Part shown: piece by piece, positions 24,675 to 36,299 of the stretch | Numbering within the stretch: position 1 is the stretch's first letter | How the letters are laid out: every line of letters begins with the position of its first letter | Source of the DNA: Chaunax sp. Z400 | Taxonomy: Eukaryota > Chordata > Actinopteri > Lophiiformes > Chaunacidae | DNA: 64,000 bases | Assembly (NCBI GenBank): GCA_037577475.1 | Contig: CM075206.1 | Location: forward strand, 9,516,401 to 9,580,400 | Direction of reading: 5' to 3' | Notes under the pieces: model-generated | The model's database searches: none | Told to the model about the DNA's origin: nothing | What the model saw: the letters and a program-made list of their open reading frames with translations, nothing else | Translations under genes and position numbers: made by a program

Positions 24675-27600
24675 ATGGATGACACTTTATCGTTGAAAGA
24701 ATCAGTTCTGGTCTATTTAGACAGAAGTGGTGGCCTTCTGAAACTGGTAGAGGACTGCAAACCATTCAATGGTATGCCTGCTGCGTGGAATATGCTAAAC
24801 TTAATGTTAGCGACGATTCTGTTATCTTCTTTGACCCCAGTAGCCTTGAAAGCTAAAGTGTAATTTAACCCAGACATTTAAAGCTAATGTAGCAACACCG
24901 CTAACAGCTAACTTTTGCCCCTCAGACCACCAACAGATTGAGGCAGTCTACAGGTTTTGCATCAGTGTGAATCCCTCTGATGTAATAGAGGTGGATCCTG
25001 TGTTGGGTGACTGTATTCTCAGTGATCCCCTAAAAGCAACAATGTTATTTCAGACTGTAAGTGAAAACTACGACCTAGCTAACTTTAAAATGAAATGCGA
25101 AGCTCTACTGTAAGATTAACTACATTTGCATAATTCCTCATTCAGGTTTGCTTCCTGGCCATTAAGACACTTTCACTTATTGAAAAACTACACACAGAGA
25201 GTCAGGTATGACTAAATGATCGTGGTATTTCATCCCCTTGGTCTCCTTAAACACTGTTTAGTTTAAGAGCCATATGTGTCAATTCTATTTAAGTCCTTGC
25301 TTGCATGCATGGGAAATTGTCACTTGATTATAAACTCAGTCCTATAACAATGTGTGATTGTTGCTTTTGAGGTGAATGTGATCCTGAAGCTGACACACCT
25401 GCCTCCGTTCCCTGAGTACACCCTGGACCTTTCTAGTTTTCCCCGTGGGTATGGTCCAATGAGGCCAGCCTCCATGGAGGGCCTGGTCATTGCCATGACA
25501 AGGGTCACAAAATACACCCAGGGGGCCAGGTTCCTCTGCATTAATGACGACTGTCCCTTCTCTGCAGGTACTTAAGAGAAGAAACATTGTGATCTATTTT
25601 TTTTTCTTCTTTTAGCATCTAGTAGTACTCTTAAGGCTTACCACACGCAGTTGGAGTTGTACACACAAAACTGTATGTATTTTCCAGGCAAGTAGCAATC
25701 AGACATAAGCTTGGATTCACAAGTGATTTTATTTCCTGCATGATGTCTTAAGGGTTTCACCACATTCGTGTTCATGCACCTGGAGCCACAGAGTCAGCTA
25801 CCGTGGGAGACAGCTTCAGCTGCATGATGTGCAGCTCTCCACTGAAAGAGGATGTGAAGTTTAGAGTGTTGGGAGGTGAGAGTTGAAATCAGACCTCATT
25901 GGAAACATCTGAATGTGTGACCGCGTAAAAAAGAAAACAGCTCATTGTTGTAATCTGTATCTTTGCAAATGTGTCTCTGGAGACAAACAGCTTGTGGAGC
26001 TGATCCATGTCAAAGCACTTGATGGTCTAAGAGGCCATCAGCAAAGCTCACTCAGGCACCAGTCTGTCACCCTGTTTCTCAGAGGTAGGTTTATATCAGA
26101 CAAGTTTACAGAGTGTATGAGGTTTAGATCAGGCCCACTCTACAAGTGTGTCACCCAGAATTGACTGGTTAGTTTAATTTGGTTGATAAATACGATAGTT
26201 TGTAGCAACATAAAATATGGGAAGCAATGCTAATAGCCTCCATCTAAGAAGAGTGGTGGGGGTGATGTGGCAGGTAAAGTAAAATGTGCACCAGCAGCAA
26301 ATATCACAACACGTCATAATCAACAACAGTAACTGTAAAGCAAAAAAAACTTCAAAGGTTCGCTTCAGAGTAACTTAATCTTGAAACAACAAATAATACA
26401 CAATAATTTAATTTAAAGTGCAGCAGAATGCAACTAGTGCTTTAAAGTTCACATCTGGTCTGCTCTTTCAGCAGCTGAACTTGTTTGTGTTTTTTGGCAT
26501 CTGCAAGTCTCGGCTACAGAACACCAGAATGGCTCCTTTTCTCTACAACTTATGAAAAACAAAAAATTAGCTGATCTCAATCTGTTGGAGTATCACTTTC
26601 ATATACATACCTGTGTATGGAACAGTATATGGAGGCTGCCCATGGAGCTTTTTAAGCATTCAGCATCCATGTCAGGATGCAGCCACTCAGCCAAAGTGTC
26701 CTTCACCATACCTGACCAGATTCAGAGACTGTGTTACATAGCAAAGAACAAATGAGTGCTTCAGGTTTAAGGCTCGGTCAACTTCGCCAGGTTTAAAGAC
26801 TCCATTTTCAGTGGCAAGTCGAAATTTCAAAGGAGATACTTACTGCAGATTAATATAATCTAAATTTTACATGGAAATATTTGTTTGTAAGATCATTTTC
26901 TCATCGATTATATTCACTCCCAGTCCTGAATAATGTGGTTATAATAGCTTATATTTACACACAGTCAGATGCATGGAGGCTTGCCATTAATTTTCTCGGG
27001 TTTTCTAAATGAGGCTCACTTTGTAACACAAACTTAGTGGGGGAGAGTTCAAATAAATAGATTTTTGTTCAGCAAGCCACACACAGTGTCTGGTGGTAGG
27101 ATATTAAGTGTTTCTGTCCCCTCTAATAACATTGTCCACCCAGTACCCCTTAGCGCTTAGCAAATCTCATCACCAGGATTACCATATTCTGTTGACCCAG
27201 TCCTGTGGAGGAATTCAATACACTGGGTTCCTGTTACTAAACATATATGTTAATAAGTGCAAGGAACATTCATTAGCTGGCTGTGCAATTCGCACACAGA
27301 GAAGTCTTTGTTCTGAGGGACTCACTCTGCTTCTCTTGGCAGTGGGTTGAAGGTGGCATGCGTGTTTCTTAAATAATCACCGGGCAGGTCGAGAACAACC
27401 CCTTTGAGTGTTATTGCTTTGTTTCCCCTATTCACACAGATGAGCTGTGTAACTCAATGAGAATCGGTCGACTCTACAGGGTGTTAGGGATTCCTGTGCA
27501 TGTACACCAGTGGCCCAGCATTACATGGAGTGTAGAGGCAAATAGCGTCCAACCGTGGGAGCCAGAGTGTAAGGCAATAAATGTTCTCTTTCTAATCCTG

Positions 27601-30243
27601 CTGTAAATCTACAAAAGTCCCAGCCTCAGGCATACTGACAACAGATCTGATGCACACATACACTCTGTCTATTAATTGGGACAATAATGACATTTTATAT
27701 TCAACATTGTGCATTGTTACCATTTTGAACCATCTACCAAGTCTCATAGCTCTCCTGACAGATCTCCATAAAGTCAGTGCCAGCTTCCAGGAGCTGTTGA
27801 AGGCCACAGCTGGTTCACCCTGGAGGTTCTCTGCCATTGTAGCTCAGTGCTTTGGGTTGGATGTGGCTCCTCCAGGCCTCTACAACACCTTGAAGTTGGG
27901 CTTGTTGCTGAGCTTGGTGCAGACTAGAGCAGATGCAAAAGACACATTTCACAACTTGGATCTCCTAGTTGTCACCACCGACACTCTCATACCAGACAGG
28001 TTTGTATGAACCAACTTTGCACATGGACACACTGCACTCGAAACCTGAGATTTAATCCTCTTCAAAACCAATTACCCCTGTGCTTGTGCTAGACTGATGT
28101 CATACAGCCTGAACTTGGCGAGTCGTGGGGTCAGGCATCAGGCCTCAGGGGAGATGTTTGCATCTCTGTCCCGGGATGAACACGGGGCAGGCACCGCTAA
28201 CATCCATGCTGGCTCTACCTTGCTAGCCACTGGTGGCATTTGCTTGTTGGGAGATCTGGGCTGCTACAAAAAGGATAGGTTGGATGCCATTCAGTCAGGT
28301 AGAGAACCAAAATGCTTAAAGTCAGGTCAAGGCATTAGTTATAAGGAGTAAGGATTATTTGAATAACATGAATAGCCATTGTATTTTGATGTTCATCTGA
28401 ATTTTTCTCAGCTCTGGAGAGCTGCACAGTGTCGCTGTTCATCCCAGGGAAGAAGTATGGTGAGGATTCTGCCCAGCAGCTTTCCTTCCCACTCCAGTGC
28501 AGCTTCTGGGCCCTTACAGATGCATCTCGACGGTCTGGGAGGGCAGTGTGTGCTGTACTGGGAGCAGCAGTGAGTTCACTCACAACACAGTGTTGTATTA
28601 CCGGTTTGTAGCCTAGTTAAAACATGGTCTGAATTTACACTAGTAGCTGCATTGGTATGCTTTTAAAAAAATGTGGGTTATAATAACATAACTTTAACAG
28701 TACAGTACATCCAATGTCACATTTCATTCAACTCGAGATGTTGTTTGTAGATGGTACAGACCAAACACTATACTTCCCTAAAGGAAATACCCCGCCCAGA
28801 CATTACCTCACAGCAGAGCCCTCGAGGAAAGTCAGTGGTTTTTGTTTCGTTTCTTAATCAAGGGAAAGATTGTCAACAAACTACAGTATATCAGCAGTCA
28901 AATCAAAGTTTTCAGATATACTTTCTGATGCCCAGTCTCCTCTTTGTGAGCAGGAAATGGGTCTCGTACCAGTTCAGTTGGCAGATGCCTTTGGCCTGGT
29001 CATACAGTGTAAGGACATAGGAGAGCATGCCTTACTTGCCCAGACCGTCCACACCCTTCAGCAGGCAGTACAACCTGTGAAGCCTCTCTGCTCAACCTGC
29101 TGGGAGTTTTCTACTAAAGATTACCAGGAGGTTGACAAACAAGATTGGTCATTAAATTGTTGCAGAAAAAGCTAAATACACTGCCTTGATTTTAGTGTTT
29201 GATGACATTAAACTGCAGTTTCTCTATTTGATTTATTGCCTCCTAGCTAGTCGCCCATGCACAGAGTTTGCAGGTGGAGATCAGCCCCGAAGCAGAGAAA
29301 TTAATCCATGGTTACTACATGGCAAGCCGCAGAGTCCGAACACAGAGTCAGGGTGTCAAGATGTCTGTGGCCTCTGTCAAACTACTGTAAGCATTCTACT
29401 ACAAAAAGTGAATGTTTTAATATCACATCTCCACCATGCCATGTACGGTAAACAAGAGTCACTGTCCAGTGTAATATCAATATCCATCGCTAGGTGGAGA
29501 ACTCATCTATACCACACTCAAGACCATTTTTCATTTGGTTATGACAAATGTTTACAGGTCATTTCCACTGTGGTGACATATTTTATGTGCAGCTAAAACT
29601 ATGAAAATAAATCTCTTTTCACCTGCCGGTCAGAAAATGTCACATTTTAAGTTTCAAAACATTTACATGGCCTGTACCAGTTTTGATTACCTTGAGTCAT
29701 CTTTTGCCATTCCACTTTATAGTTATAGATTACTCATAATTTATCCAATATAAAAAATAATGACACGTCCACTCATATGGTCTTCTGTTGAAGGATCTCC
29801 TTGGCTGAGGCCCACTGCAAGTTATGTCTCAGAACACGAGTATTGGAGGAAGATGCTGTGATTGCTGTTGTCCTCTGTGAAAACTCAGTCACTCTGAGAC
29901 ATGGTATTTTTTTTGTTATCTTATTACCAACACCAGTATGAACAATTACATTCTTTTAACACTTTATAGAACCATGTCAAAGAACACATACAACTTCACC
30001 ACTGATGTACATTTTGTCGTGGTTTTGGGTATTTGTTATCAAATAAGCACTGAGAGCATATCCTGCCTTTCTACAGGGGCCTCTGCGCTTGTTATTCCAC
30101 CAGACGCCTTGTTTCTTTGTGATGTGGGAGAAGTGGATGGTTTGCACAGGAGAGATGTCATGCTGGAGCAGCTCCACCAGAATATCCTACGCTTCATCTA
30201 CACCTTCGCACCAGGAGCAGATGCATACATCACAGAGGAATAA
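24675..30243 (+). CDS. mcmdc2: MCMDC2, minichromosome maintenance domain-containing protein 2, 14 exons
   Basis: Divergent MCM relative needed for meiotic recombination in mouse. Exons: 24675-24771, 24926-25056, 25146-25205, 25372-25567, 25753-25875, 25983-26084, 27440-27568, 27762-27999, 28093-28298, 28412-28569, 28954-29130, 29247-29386, 29794-29903, 30077-30243. Phases agree; 677 aa against 681 in human. A zinc-ribbon-like CX4C ... CX2C pair lies in exons 4-5. In the MCM core, the Walker A position is TTDTLIPD (351-358), with no GxxGxGK-type lysine, and Walker B is GGICLLGDLG (406-415) in place of an IDEF-type motif. ATP hydrolysis is therefore unlikely, as in other members of the family. 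The start of exon 8 could instead be 27750, and the donor after 29130 (gttgac) is non-consensus. The intron 26085-27439 holds nothing recognisable. Confidence 0.95.
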
Positions 30244-30677
30244 GACCTCGCTATAAAGTTTTAAAATACAGGTAGGCAAGACGAAATAACTCTATAGATA
30301 CCAACTGATGACCATTGACAGCTTCTTTTGTTCCTTCATATAGTTGTAAATCCATTGATTCAATGCAGGCAAACAAAACACCTTGAAATTGACATTTAAA
30401 ATTTAGAAGAGAAAAAGATTCGCAAGGAAACATTGAAAAGATCAAGTCGAGGCATTTTTTTTTCTTGCAGACAGATTTTATTAATGGAGGGTTATCAAAT
30501 TTCAAAAAGAAATCTGGCAAATCAATTCAAGACTGTCCAAGTGTCCATACTGAAGTTGATGAATGTGTAAACTGCATAAAATTCAACATCTGTGTAACAT
30601 TTGAGATGTTGGCTTCTGTACTTACTTTGAAAAGAGAAATCCCCATAGGCAGTCTGATCAGGCTCTGTAACATTGAC

Positions 30678-30683
30678 AATAAA
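30678..30683 (+). terminator. mcmdc2: Candidate mcmdc2 poly(A) signal
   Basis: AATAAA 435 bp after the mcmdc2 stop is the first canonical signal on the plus strand. If used, the mcmdc2 3' UTR overlaps the last exon of the oppositely oriented snoRNA host gene. Confidence 0.4.
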
Positions 30684-30742
30684 TTATATATAGTAAATAT
30701 ACCAGCGGTGGGGGGAGGTAATTTGTAATACAACTTTGTCTT

Positions 30743-30825
30743 TTAGTTCAGTTAGTCACATTTTCAGCAGCCCATGTTGGTCTGATGGGTAAACGGCGAA
30801 AAGTTGAACTCATCATTACTTCTTT
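30743..30825 (-). ncRNA. snord87: C/D box snoRNA SNORD87, copy A
   Basis: On the minus strand, C box ATGATGA (30810-30816) and D box CTGA (30748-30751) enclose the guide GCCGTTTACCC followed by a D'-like CAGA. This guide is the one remembered from human SNORD87, which directs 2'-O-methylation of 28S rRNA. It lies about 75 nt upstream of the terminal-exon acceptor of the host gene, the usual spacing. The terminal stem is weak. Confidence 0.75.
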
Positions 30826-31071
30826 AATCAGAACATAAAGCCAAATGAAGACGTTCAGTATGGGATTTACTTACCGCACATGATGTAGCCAACACTAAAT
30901 GTGTTTTTATCCACTGCTGCTTTAACTGCTCGTCTGTAAGGGAATGTGGAATAATGTTCAGTCTTTGACATTCCACAAGTCAGATGGACATCTATCTACT
31001 TTTGTTTAGGGTAAATACTTAAAATACACACACATGGGAACAAGAGAGCAGTAGGCTGCGTAAAACTAGGG

Positions 31072-31153
31072 TTGCAGCTGGTAATTTCAGTCCCAACATT
31101 TCTCACCACTGTGGTCTGATGAGTTAATGTGAAAAGGTGAATTCTTGCTGCAA
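31072..31153 (-). ncRNA. SNORD87-like unit, decayed copy C
   Basis: This 82-nt unit is closed by a 7-bp stem (TTGCAGC with GCTGCAA). It keeps the CATCAGACCA block after the guide and a D box CTGA (31087-31090), but the guide is altered (CACATTAACTCAT) and no C box fits at the expected place. It is either a pseudogene or a unit with a new guide. Confidence 0.45.
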
Positions 31154-31319
31154 GATTTAATAGACCTTTAGGTTTGATAATGATAAGACTCGGCAAAGCA
31201 GATAAAACATTTACGATTTCTTTGCCACACACCAGGTTAAAAAAAAACCTTTAATAACCATAGTTAGGAAATGCATTCTGAAATCAGGTCAAAGTCAAAA
31301 AGAATTTCTGTTATTAGTC

Positions 31320-31400
31320 TAATTTCTGCAGTTACTCTGGACATTTGGGTCTCACTCCCCATTTTGTCTGGTGGATAAACTGAATATGTGACAGTGTTGT
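31320..31400 (-). ncRNA. SNORD87-like unit, decayed copy D
   Basis: The minus strand reads TTTATCCACCAGACAAAATGG where the intact copies read TTTACCCATCAGAC. The D box is CTGC and no C box is recognisable. It is recognised only by alignment with copies A and B. Confidence 0.35.
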
Positions 31401-31621
31401 TACAACAGCATAAATGTACAGTACTACTAAAAGAAAATACTATAGTAAGGGACTCACCTGATCATCACAGTAGAGAAAGGACTGCATCTGGTGCATCTCC
31501 TGACCACAGCATTGCATCTGATGCAGCTGGAGGAAAATCAAGAAAAAACAGATCTGAATAATCTTCCAAAAATGATATCTAATTTAGTCTCTTGCACAAA
31601 AAAACAGCCTGATCCAATTAT

Positions 31622-31704
31622 GCTGGTGATTCAGTTAGTCACGGTTTCACCACCTTATTGTCTGATGGGTAAACGGCAAAATGTGATGTCATCACTACAC
31701 CAGC
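31622..31704 (-). ncRNA. snord87: C/D box snoRNA SNORD87, copy B
   Basis: A complete unit of 83 nt: terminal stem GCTGGTG/CACCAGC, C box GTGATGA, guide GCCGTTTACCC with CAGA behind it, and D box CTGA. It sits in the host intron between the exons at 31765-31813 and 31458-31499. This is the best-formed copy of the cluster. Confidence 0.8.
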
Positions 31705-31897
31705 TGGAGTGACCTATACCCTAAAGTACATCATAAACAAAACTTCCCCATTCTTGAGGCTCACCTTTAGTTCCACGGAGTGAAATCAATTTTTGGCCGT
31801 GTGCAGTGGTGACCTGAAATCTGAAATAAAAATATTAATAATTTCACTTGTAATTTACAGTCCTATTTAAGTTCTATTTAGCACGTGACCAATCCTG

Positions 31898-31898
<1 letters not shown>

Positions 31899-31929
<31 letters not shown>
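31899..31929. repeat. Poly(T) tract
   Basis: About 31 consecutive T residues inside the first intron of the snoRNA host gene. It may be the tail of a decayed retroelement, but no body is recognised. Confidence 0.8.
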
Positions 31930-31933
<4 letters not shown>

Positions 31934-33129
31934 GGGTACAAAATCTGAATCTTACAATTTCTGGTGTACCGATCATAGGTCAAAATTCCAGTCTTCATTT
32001 GCACATTCATTATAAAACATGGATTATCACTCTCTGTTTTGTTTCAGTGCATTACCAATACATTTTAATTGAAATATTTTCCCAGAAGACCTATAAAGTC
32101 TGTCAGCGACTTTGCCAATCACAAATAATTGCTCTCTGGAGCAATCTATTGATTTTCAGCTTGCATGAATAAGATGTACTGAAGAAATAGCCGATATGGT
32201 GTGGACGGATGACTGATCACCTGAAGGTCAAAGGGTGCAGTGTAACACAGCTTGGGAGCATGGCTAACATCGCACTTTGAGGACGGGTTCAACAGCAGGT
32301 CACGACCTGTGCCATGACCTTACGTCCTCTAAGGGAGCCATGATGACTTTCCCCAGTGAAATAATGGGAGAGGGCAATTCCCTGGCTAGCAGCTCTTCTG
32401 CTGACCCCTGGACAACTAGCTATGGCCAAGGCTGGAAGAAGCTGACTGACACAGTGGGCGTTTTAGTTCCCTCTGAACTGTCCAGAATGATTTATTACAG
32501 TTCATCTGTTAGGAATTAGACCTGTATAGTGACGGGTTGCTAGTAGATGTTTTCCAAGAGGGTAATTTGTAATAGTGCAGTGATGTCACCTGTTATTTCA
32601 ACTGTTAACACTTCGTCTGTACACAGGCTACAAGACACATTTTGCATATGAAAAGATATGAACGGGTGTGACGATAAATGAATAGATTAGCAGGCCCTGT
32701 AATACAATCACGTCCAAATCCATGTGCGTTTACCGCTGGTCTCCATTACGAAACGGAAACACGTTTGCTTGTTAAACTTGAGCTATCCTTTACGTTGTGT
32801 AGCATGTTAAACAAGAAACATTACACTGACTGTTTGTTTTGGGCACTTATAGTCTTTCAATTCAAGTGTAGCAAGCGTTCTGTTCTCCCACGTGGCAGTC
32901 ATGCGCTAGCAAGCTGTTAGCTAACAATGAATACGCTAGGAAACACCTCTACCACATGCAAATTGTGCAACTTTGGAAACATACAAAGCATTCTCTTTTT
33001 GCCTACCTTCACACTGTAGATGAAACATTAAGTACAGTATTCTTAGTTTGCAGAAGTGTAGAGAAGGAGCAGTGTCGCTCCCTGCTCCCAGCTGAGTCTC
33101 CGAGGCAAGAGGAGGGACTTCCGGGTCCG

Positions 33130-34340
33130 TCCTCCTTTTACTGCGTCTCAGAGCTGCGCAGTGCCGTTCTGAGCATTAATTATACTGTCAGCATCAACCA
33201 CGTCCGATTTGGTTTACGCTCGTTTTCAAAGCGAGAGCATCGCAAACTAATGTTTTCTCAGTTCCCTCACAAAAACTACAAGGTTTGTGACAAATTAGTG
33301 ATTTGTTGTGCTGATTCATATTATGTTTATTATTTTAAGATCACATAAAAGTTTTTGTACCTTTTTAACTTATAGGCGTCTTCATTTTCTGCAACAAACA
33401 TAATGTCCCTAGTTTCTCCTTTTAAAAAGTTGAGATTTGCCCATATTTAGCAGTGTTTCGATAAGTTACATCATACATACAGATCAATTAGTCTAGCGAC
33501 GTTAGGTTAATGTTGACATTATCACTAAGACATTGACAACTTCATACCATTTTTGCTTCCTCTCAAATGATAAATTGCTACAATGATAATGAGGAAAAGT
33601 CTACGGAAAGACACATAAAATAATTTTTGCTCACTAACATTAAGCTCCACAACACATCACTCTCTCATTCTCAGCTGGTGAATCCGAATACCAGTATGTA
33701 CGAATGTACAGACTATTTTGGTGTTTTTGTTAGTGCTACCTATTGTATTTATTTCCTCAGACACTTCATCAAATTCTTAATTATGGCAAAACCCCATCAT
33801 TTTATCTTACTTTTTAAACATTATGTGCAAGGTGTTATTTTCTTATTTTCTTTGTTATATATATTCTCTTAAAGATGCTGTAGCTTTATCCTTAGCCTTT
33901 AGCCTTATCTTATCTTATCCCCTTCAATCTGTGCAAATATAGGTAATTGTTTGCTTTCTTAACCATACTGACAATATAAGCATAGCTGAAAAAGCATAAA
34001 CTTTGTATATATTTACTGCTATTTAGTCCACTGAATTTCTAAAGTAAATGCCTACTGCATACTCAGCAATCAGGTGCAGTAATTTGCTGCTAATAAATGC
34101 TGTATTATATAAAACCAATCAACTATTTATCCTACAAGTGAGTTCTACAGCTATATTTGATTGAATTGTATAGAAGTGGGTCGACTGTCCAATCATCACA
34201 AGAACTTATAAGATCCAATAAGAATAATAAGAATAAAAAGAAGAACAAAATAATAATAACAGCACTACTACTAATAATGATAATAATTAATATAATAATG
34301 ATGATAATAACACGATTACTAATAATAATAAATAATGTCA
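33130..34340. other. Intergenic stretch with AT-rich low-complexity DNA
   Basis: No gene is seen between the snoRNA-host promoter and the tcf24 3' end. The part at 34215-34340 is a run of imperfect AAT/ATA/ATG trinucleotides. Confidence 0.7.
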
Positions 34341-34826
34341 CTGGTCTTTCACGAAAGTCATTTATTCACAAACACATTTACAACCATGCATGTAAAAATA
34401 AGAGGGAACATGAGATGAAGAGCCTCCATTGTCGAGTCTCTGACAGACCACTTCACATGACAGATGTTTAGTTATTCACACATGCATTTAGTGCAAATGT
34501 TTCAACTGAAAGTGCACACCTCAAGCATGACGGGCTCATTACCTCATGGAATTTCTACAAATATCATACCTGGGACATGTATGGAACTGCACAATGCAGG
34601 GCAAACAGGATTAGCCAAAATAACAACAAAGAAACACAAGGTATGCTTCTTAAAATTTATACAATAAAATTAACATAATATATTAATTTACAATGTCTTC
34701 CTGGTTGTAGGGCTTTAGTGGGGGTAAAATAAGGGTAATTGTCCTACAGTCATAAGGCTGCTGCCACCACAGTAAACAGCAATGACTCATGCAATTATTA
34801 AATCGTTTCATACAAATGATTTAAGC

Positions 34827-35638
34827 CTATGACTGGGATTTGGACGATGATGGGCCTTGATTCTCTGACTCTGAAGGATTTGACGTGTTCAGGAACTGTC
34901 CGGTTGCTCCGACGTACAGTCTGGACCGCATAGGCCATTTCTGTAAAGACAGTTTATTTGTTAGTAAATCATCCTCTAAAATAAGGCCGATGGCCAGGAC
35001 ACTTTCACATTAAATTGTATAACAGATTTTATTTTTTTTATATATCTTTTTCAGATTTTAGAGCCATGCAGGGATGATGTTCGTTTATGAAGTCTTCTCG
35101 TAAATTGTTTTATAAACGAAAAACAATTTCACAATAAAACACGGAATCGCATTTGACGACAAAATTATTAAAATAGGTCATTATTATTATTATTATTATT
35201 ATTATTACTGACCTTCACTGGGTGCAGGTAGCCTTCACCCTTCAATGAGTGTAACGCCTCAGTTTGTTTTGTGCTCTCTCCCTCCTCCATGCCTTCTTCT
35301 TGTAGTGTTCGAGTCAAATGCGCAATATAGGTGGTGGCCAGTATCAACACGTCGAGTTTGGACAGCTTGGTGTCCGGCGGCACGGACGGCAAAGTCTTTT
35401 GTAGCTCCAGGAACGCGGTTCTCAAGGTTTGAACTCGACTCCTCTCCCGCGCTGCGTTCGCTGCTGCCGGTCGCCCTCTGCCGCCGAGGCCGCCGGTCTG
35501 GAGCACCCTGGCCCGCTGGAGCTCCCGACGACGACCGTCCGGACTGGGACTTGAGCTTGGACTGGATGCAGGGCTGTCATCCACCACCGCCCCGGAGCAA
35601 TTAGCGCTGTCCATTCGGAGAGTCTGTCTTCCAACCAT
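34827..35638 (-). CDS. tcf24: TCF24, basic helix-loop-helix transcription factor, 2 coding exons
   Basis: Predicted nuclear DNA-binding bHLH protein of the Twist/TCF21-like superclass; targets are not known to me. Coding exons 35213-35638 and 34827-34940 join in phase 0 after HPVK to give 179 aa. The bHLH lies at about residues 61-112: basic part NAARERSRV, helix 1 TAFLELQKTLP, loop, then TKLSKLDVLILATTYIAHL. The C-terminal exon begins KWPMRSRLY. The start is the first in-frame ATG of the spliced mRNA; an internal ATG at 35614 (MDSANCSG) would give 171 aa. Residues between the start and the bHLH are Ser/Pro- and Arg/Gly-rich. The acceptor before the coding exon is at 35657-35658, and a 5' exon at 36095-36285 carries an upstream ORF. 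A minus-strand AATAAA at 34361-34366 fits the 3' end. Confidence 0.88.
35178..35210. repeat. (AAT)11 microsatellite touching the tcf24 splice donor
   Basis: About eleven TTA/AAT triplets begin only a few bases inside the tcf24 intron, immediately after the donor GTCAGT. Length variation here would change the intron sequence next to the splice site. Confidence 0.9.
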
Positions 35639-36094
35639 CAGGATGCACTTAAAGGCCTGAAGAATTACATCAGATGGATAAAGACACATCAGTCACTTTT
35701 ATAGTTCAGCTGGTCCCAATATTGCACGTTTTATTGCGCTTAAGTTACAACTGACAACTCGATGTATTTATTGTTGTCTTTATGTCTCTGTTCAACGTTT
35801 AATAATAATAACAATTTAAGTTATTGTCTTTGCATTTATTTATTAAACCGTAACTTAAACTGTCTCGTCTGCAGCCCATTATTAAAAGCGTCTTCTGTCA
35901 AATTGCATGATGCTGCAAATTATATATGACACAGCTTCTCCATTTACAAACAACATATGAGAAAGCCAAATGACAGAACAGACAGCTGTCCAAAGCTGCA
36001 CTTAAGACATCCTCATATCTCAGTGATGTGTCAAAAGACGTGCGGTACAAATTAAGCCATATCTCAAACAAACACGTGACACCGGCGAGTTTAC

Positions 36095-36285
36095 CTCTGG
36101 TTTCTTTCAAAGGCGCTGTCTTGAAAAACGACATGAAGGTAATCCAAAGAGGGCTCCGATAGGATGATACAGAATTTGCTCTTCAGTGCAGAAGAATCCC
36201 AGTCCACGTCCAGTTTATCCTTATAAAGTGGTGCGTCTGCAGAAAAGGTGCGCAGCAGCTTCTTTACGCCCATCAGACACTTCAC
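36095..36285 (-). other. tcf24: Putative 5' exon of tcf24 with an upstream ORF
   Basis: An open stretch beginning ATGGGCGTAAAG at 36273 runs to a donor (AACCAGAG then GTAAAC) at 36095. Joined to the acceptor before 35656, the upstream frame reads five more codons and stops at TGA within TGATG (35636-35640), whose ATG is the first in-frame start of tcf24. The upstream peptide would be 65 aa and resembles nothing I know. An AT-rich AATAAATAAGG lies just upstream. The exon is inferred from splice signals and the open frame. Confidence 0.45.
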
Positions 36286-36299
36286 CTGTGTGCGTAAAA

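Larger units (their letters stand above)
30470..33115 (-). ncRNA. snhg6: SNORD87 host gene, SNHG6-like
   Basis: Noncoding multi-exon transcript whose introns carry C/D box snoRNAs. Likely exons from 5' to 3': about 33007-33115, 31765-31813 (between ATTTCAG and GTGAGC), 31458-31499 (donor GTGAGT), 30875-30933 (between CCTTACAG and GTAAGT), and a terminal exon from about 30667 to a minus-strand AATAAA at 30477-30482. A further exon near 31164-31216 is possible. The promoter has an ETS site CCGGAAGT directly before a pyrimidine start CCCTCCTCTTGCC, which is the 5'TOP layout usual for snoRNA hosts. Position between mcmdc2 and tcf24 matches human SNHG6. The first intron (31814-33006) includes a T-tract at 31899-31929 and nothing else clear. 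The exon junctions are inferred. Confidence 0.6.

Noticed and set aside
28751..28953. Possible extra mcmdc2 exon starting MVQTKHYTSLKEIPRP
   Set aside because: The flanking exons align with the human protein one residue to one without it, and joining the exons at 28569 and 28954 keeps phase.
31935..31990. Stem-like GGTAC...GTACC pairing with a CTGA nearby
   Set aside because: No acceptable C box is placed next to the stem, so it is not called as a further snoRNA.
32200..32520. 80-codon open frame and partly symmetrical sequence in the first intron of the snoRNA host
   Set aside because: No C/D or H/ACA box arrangement and no coding signature could be defended.
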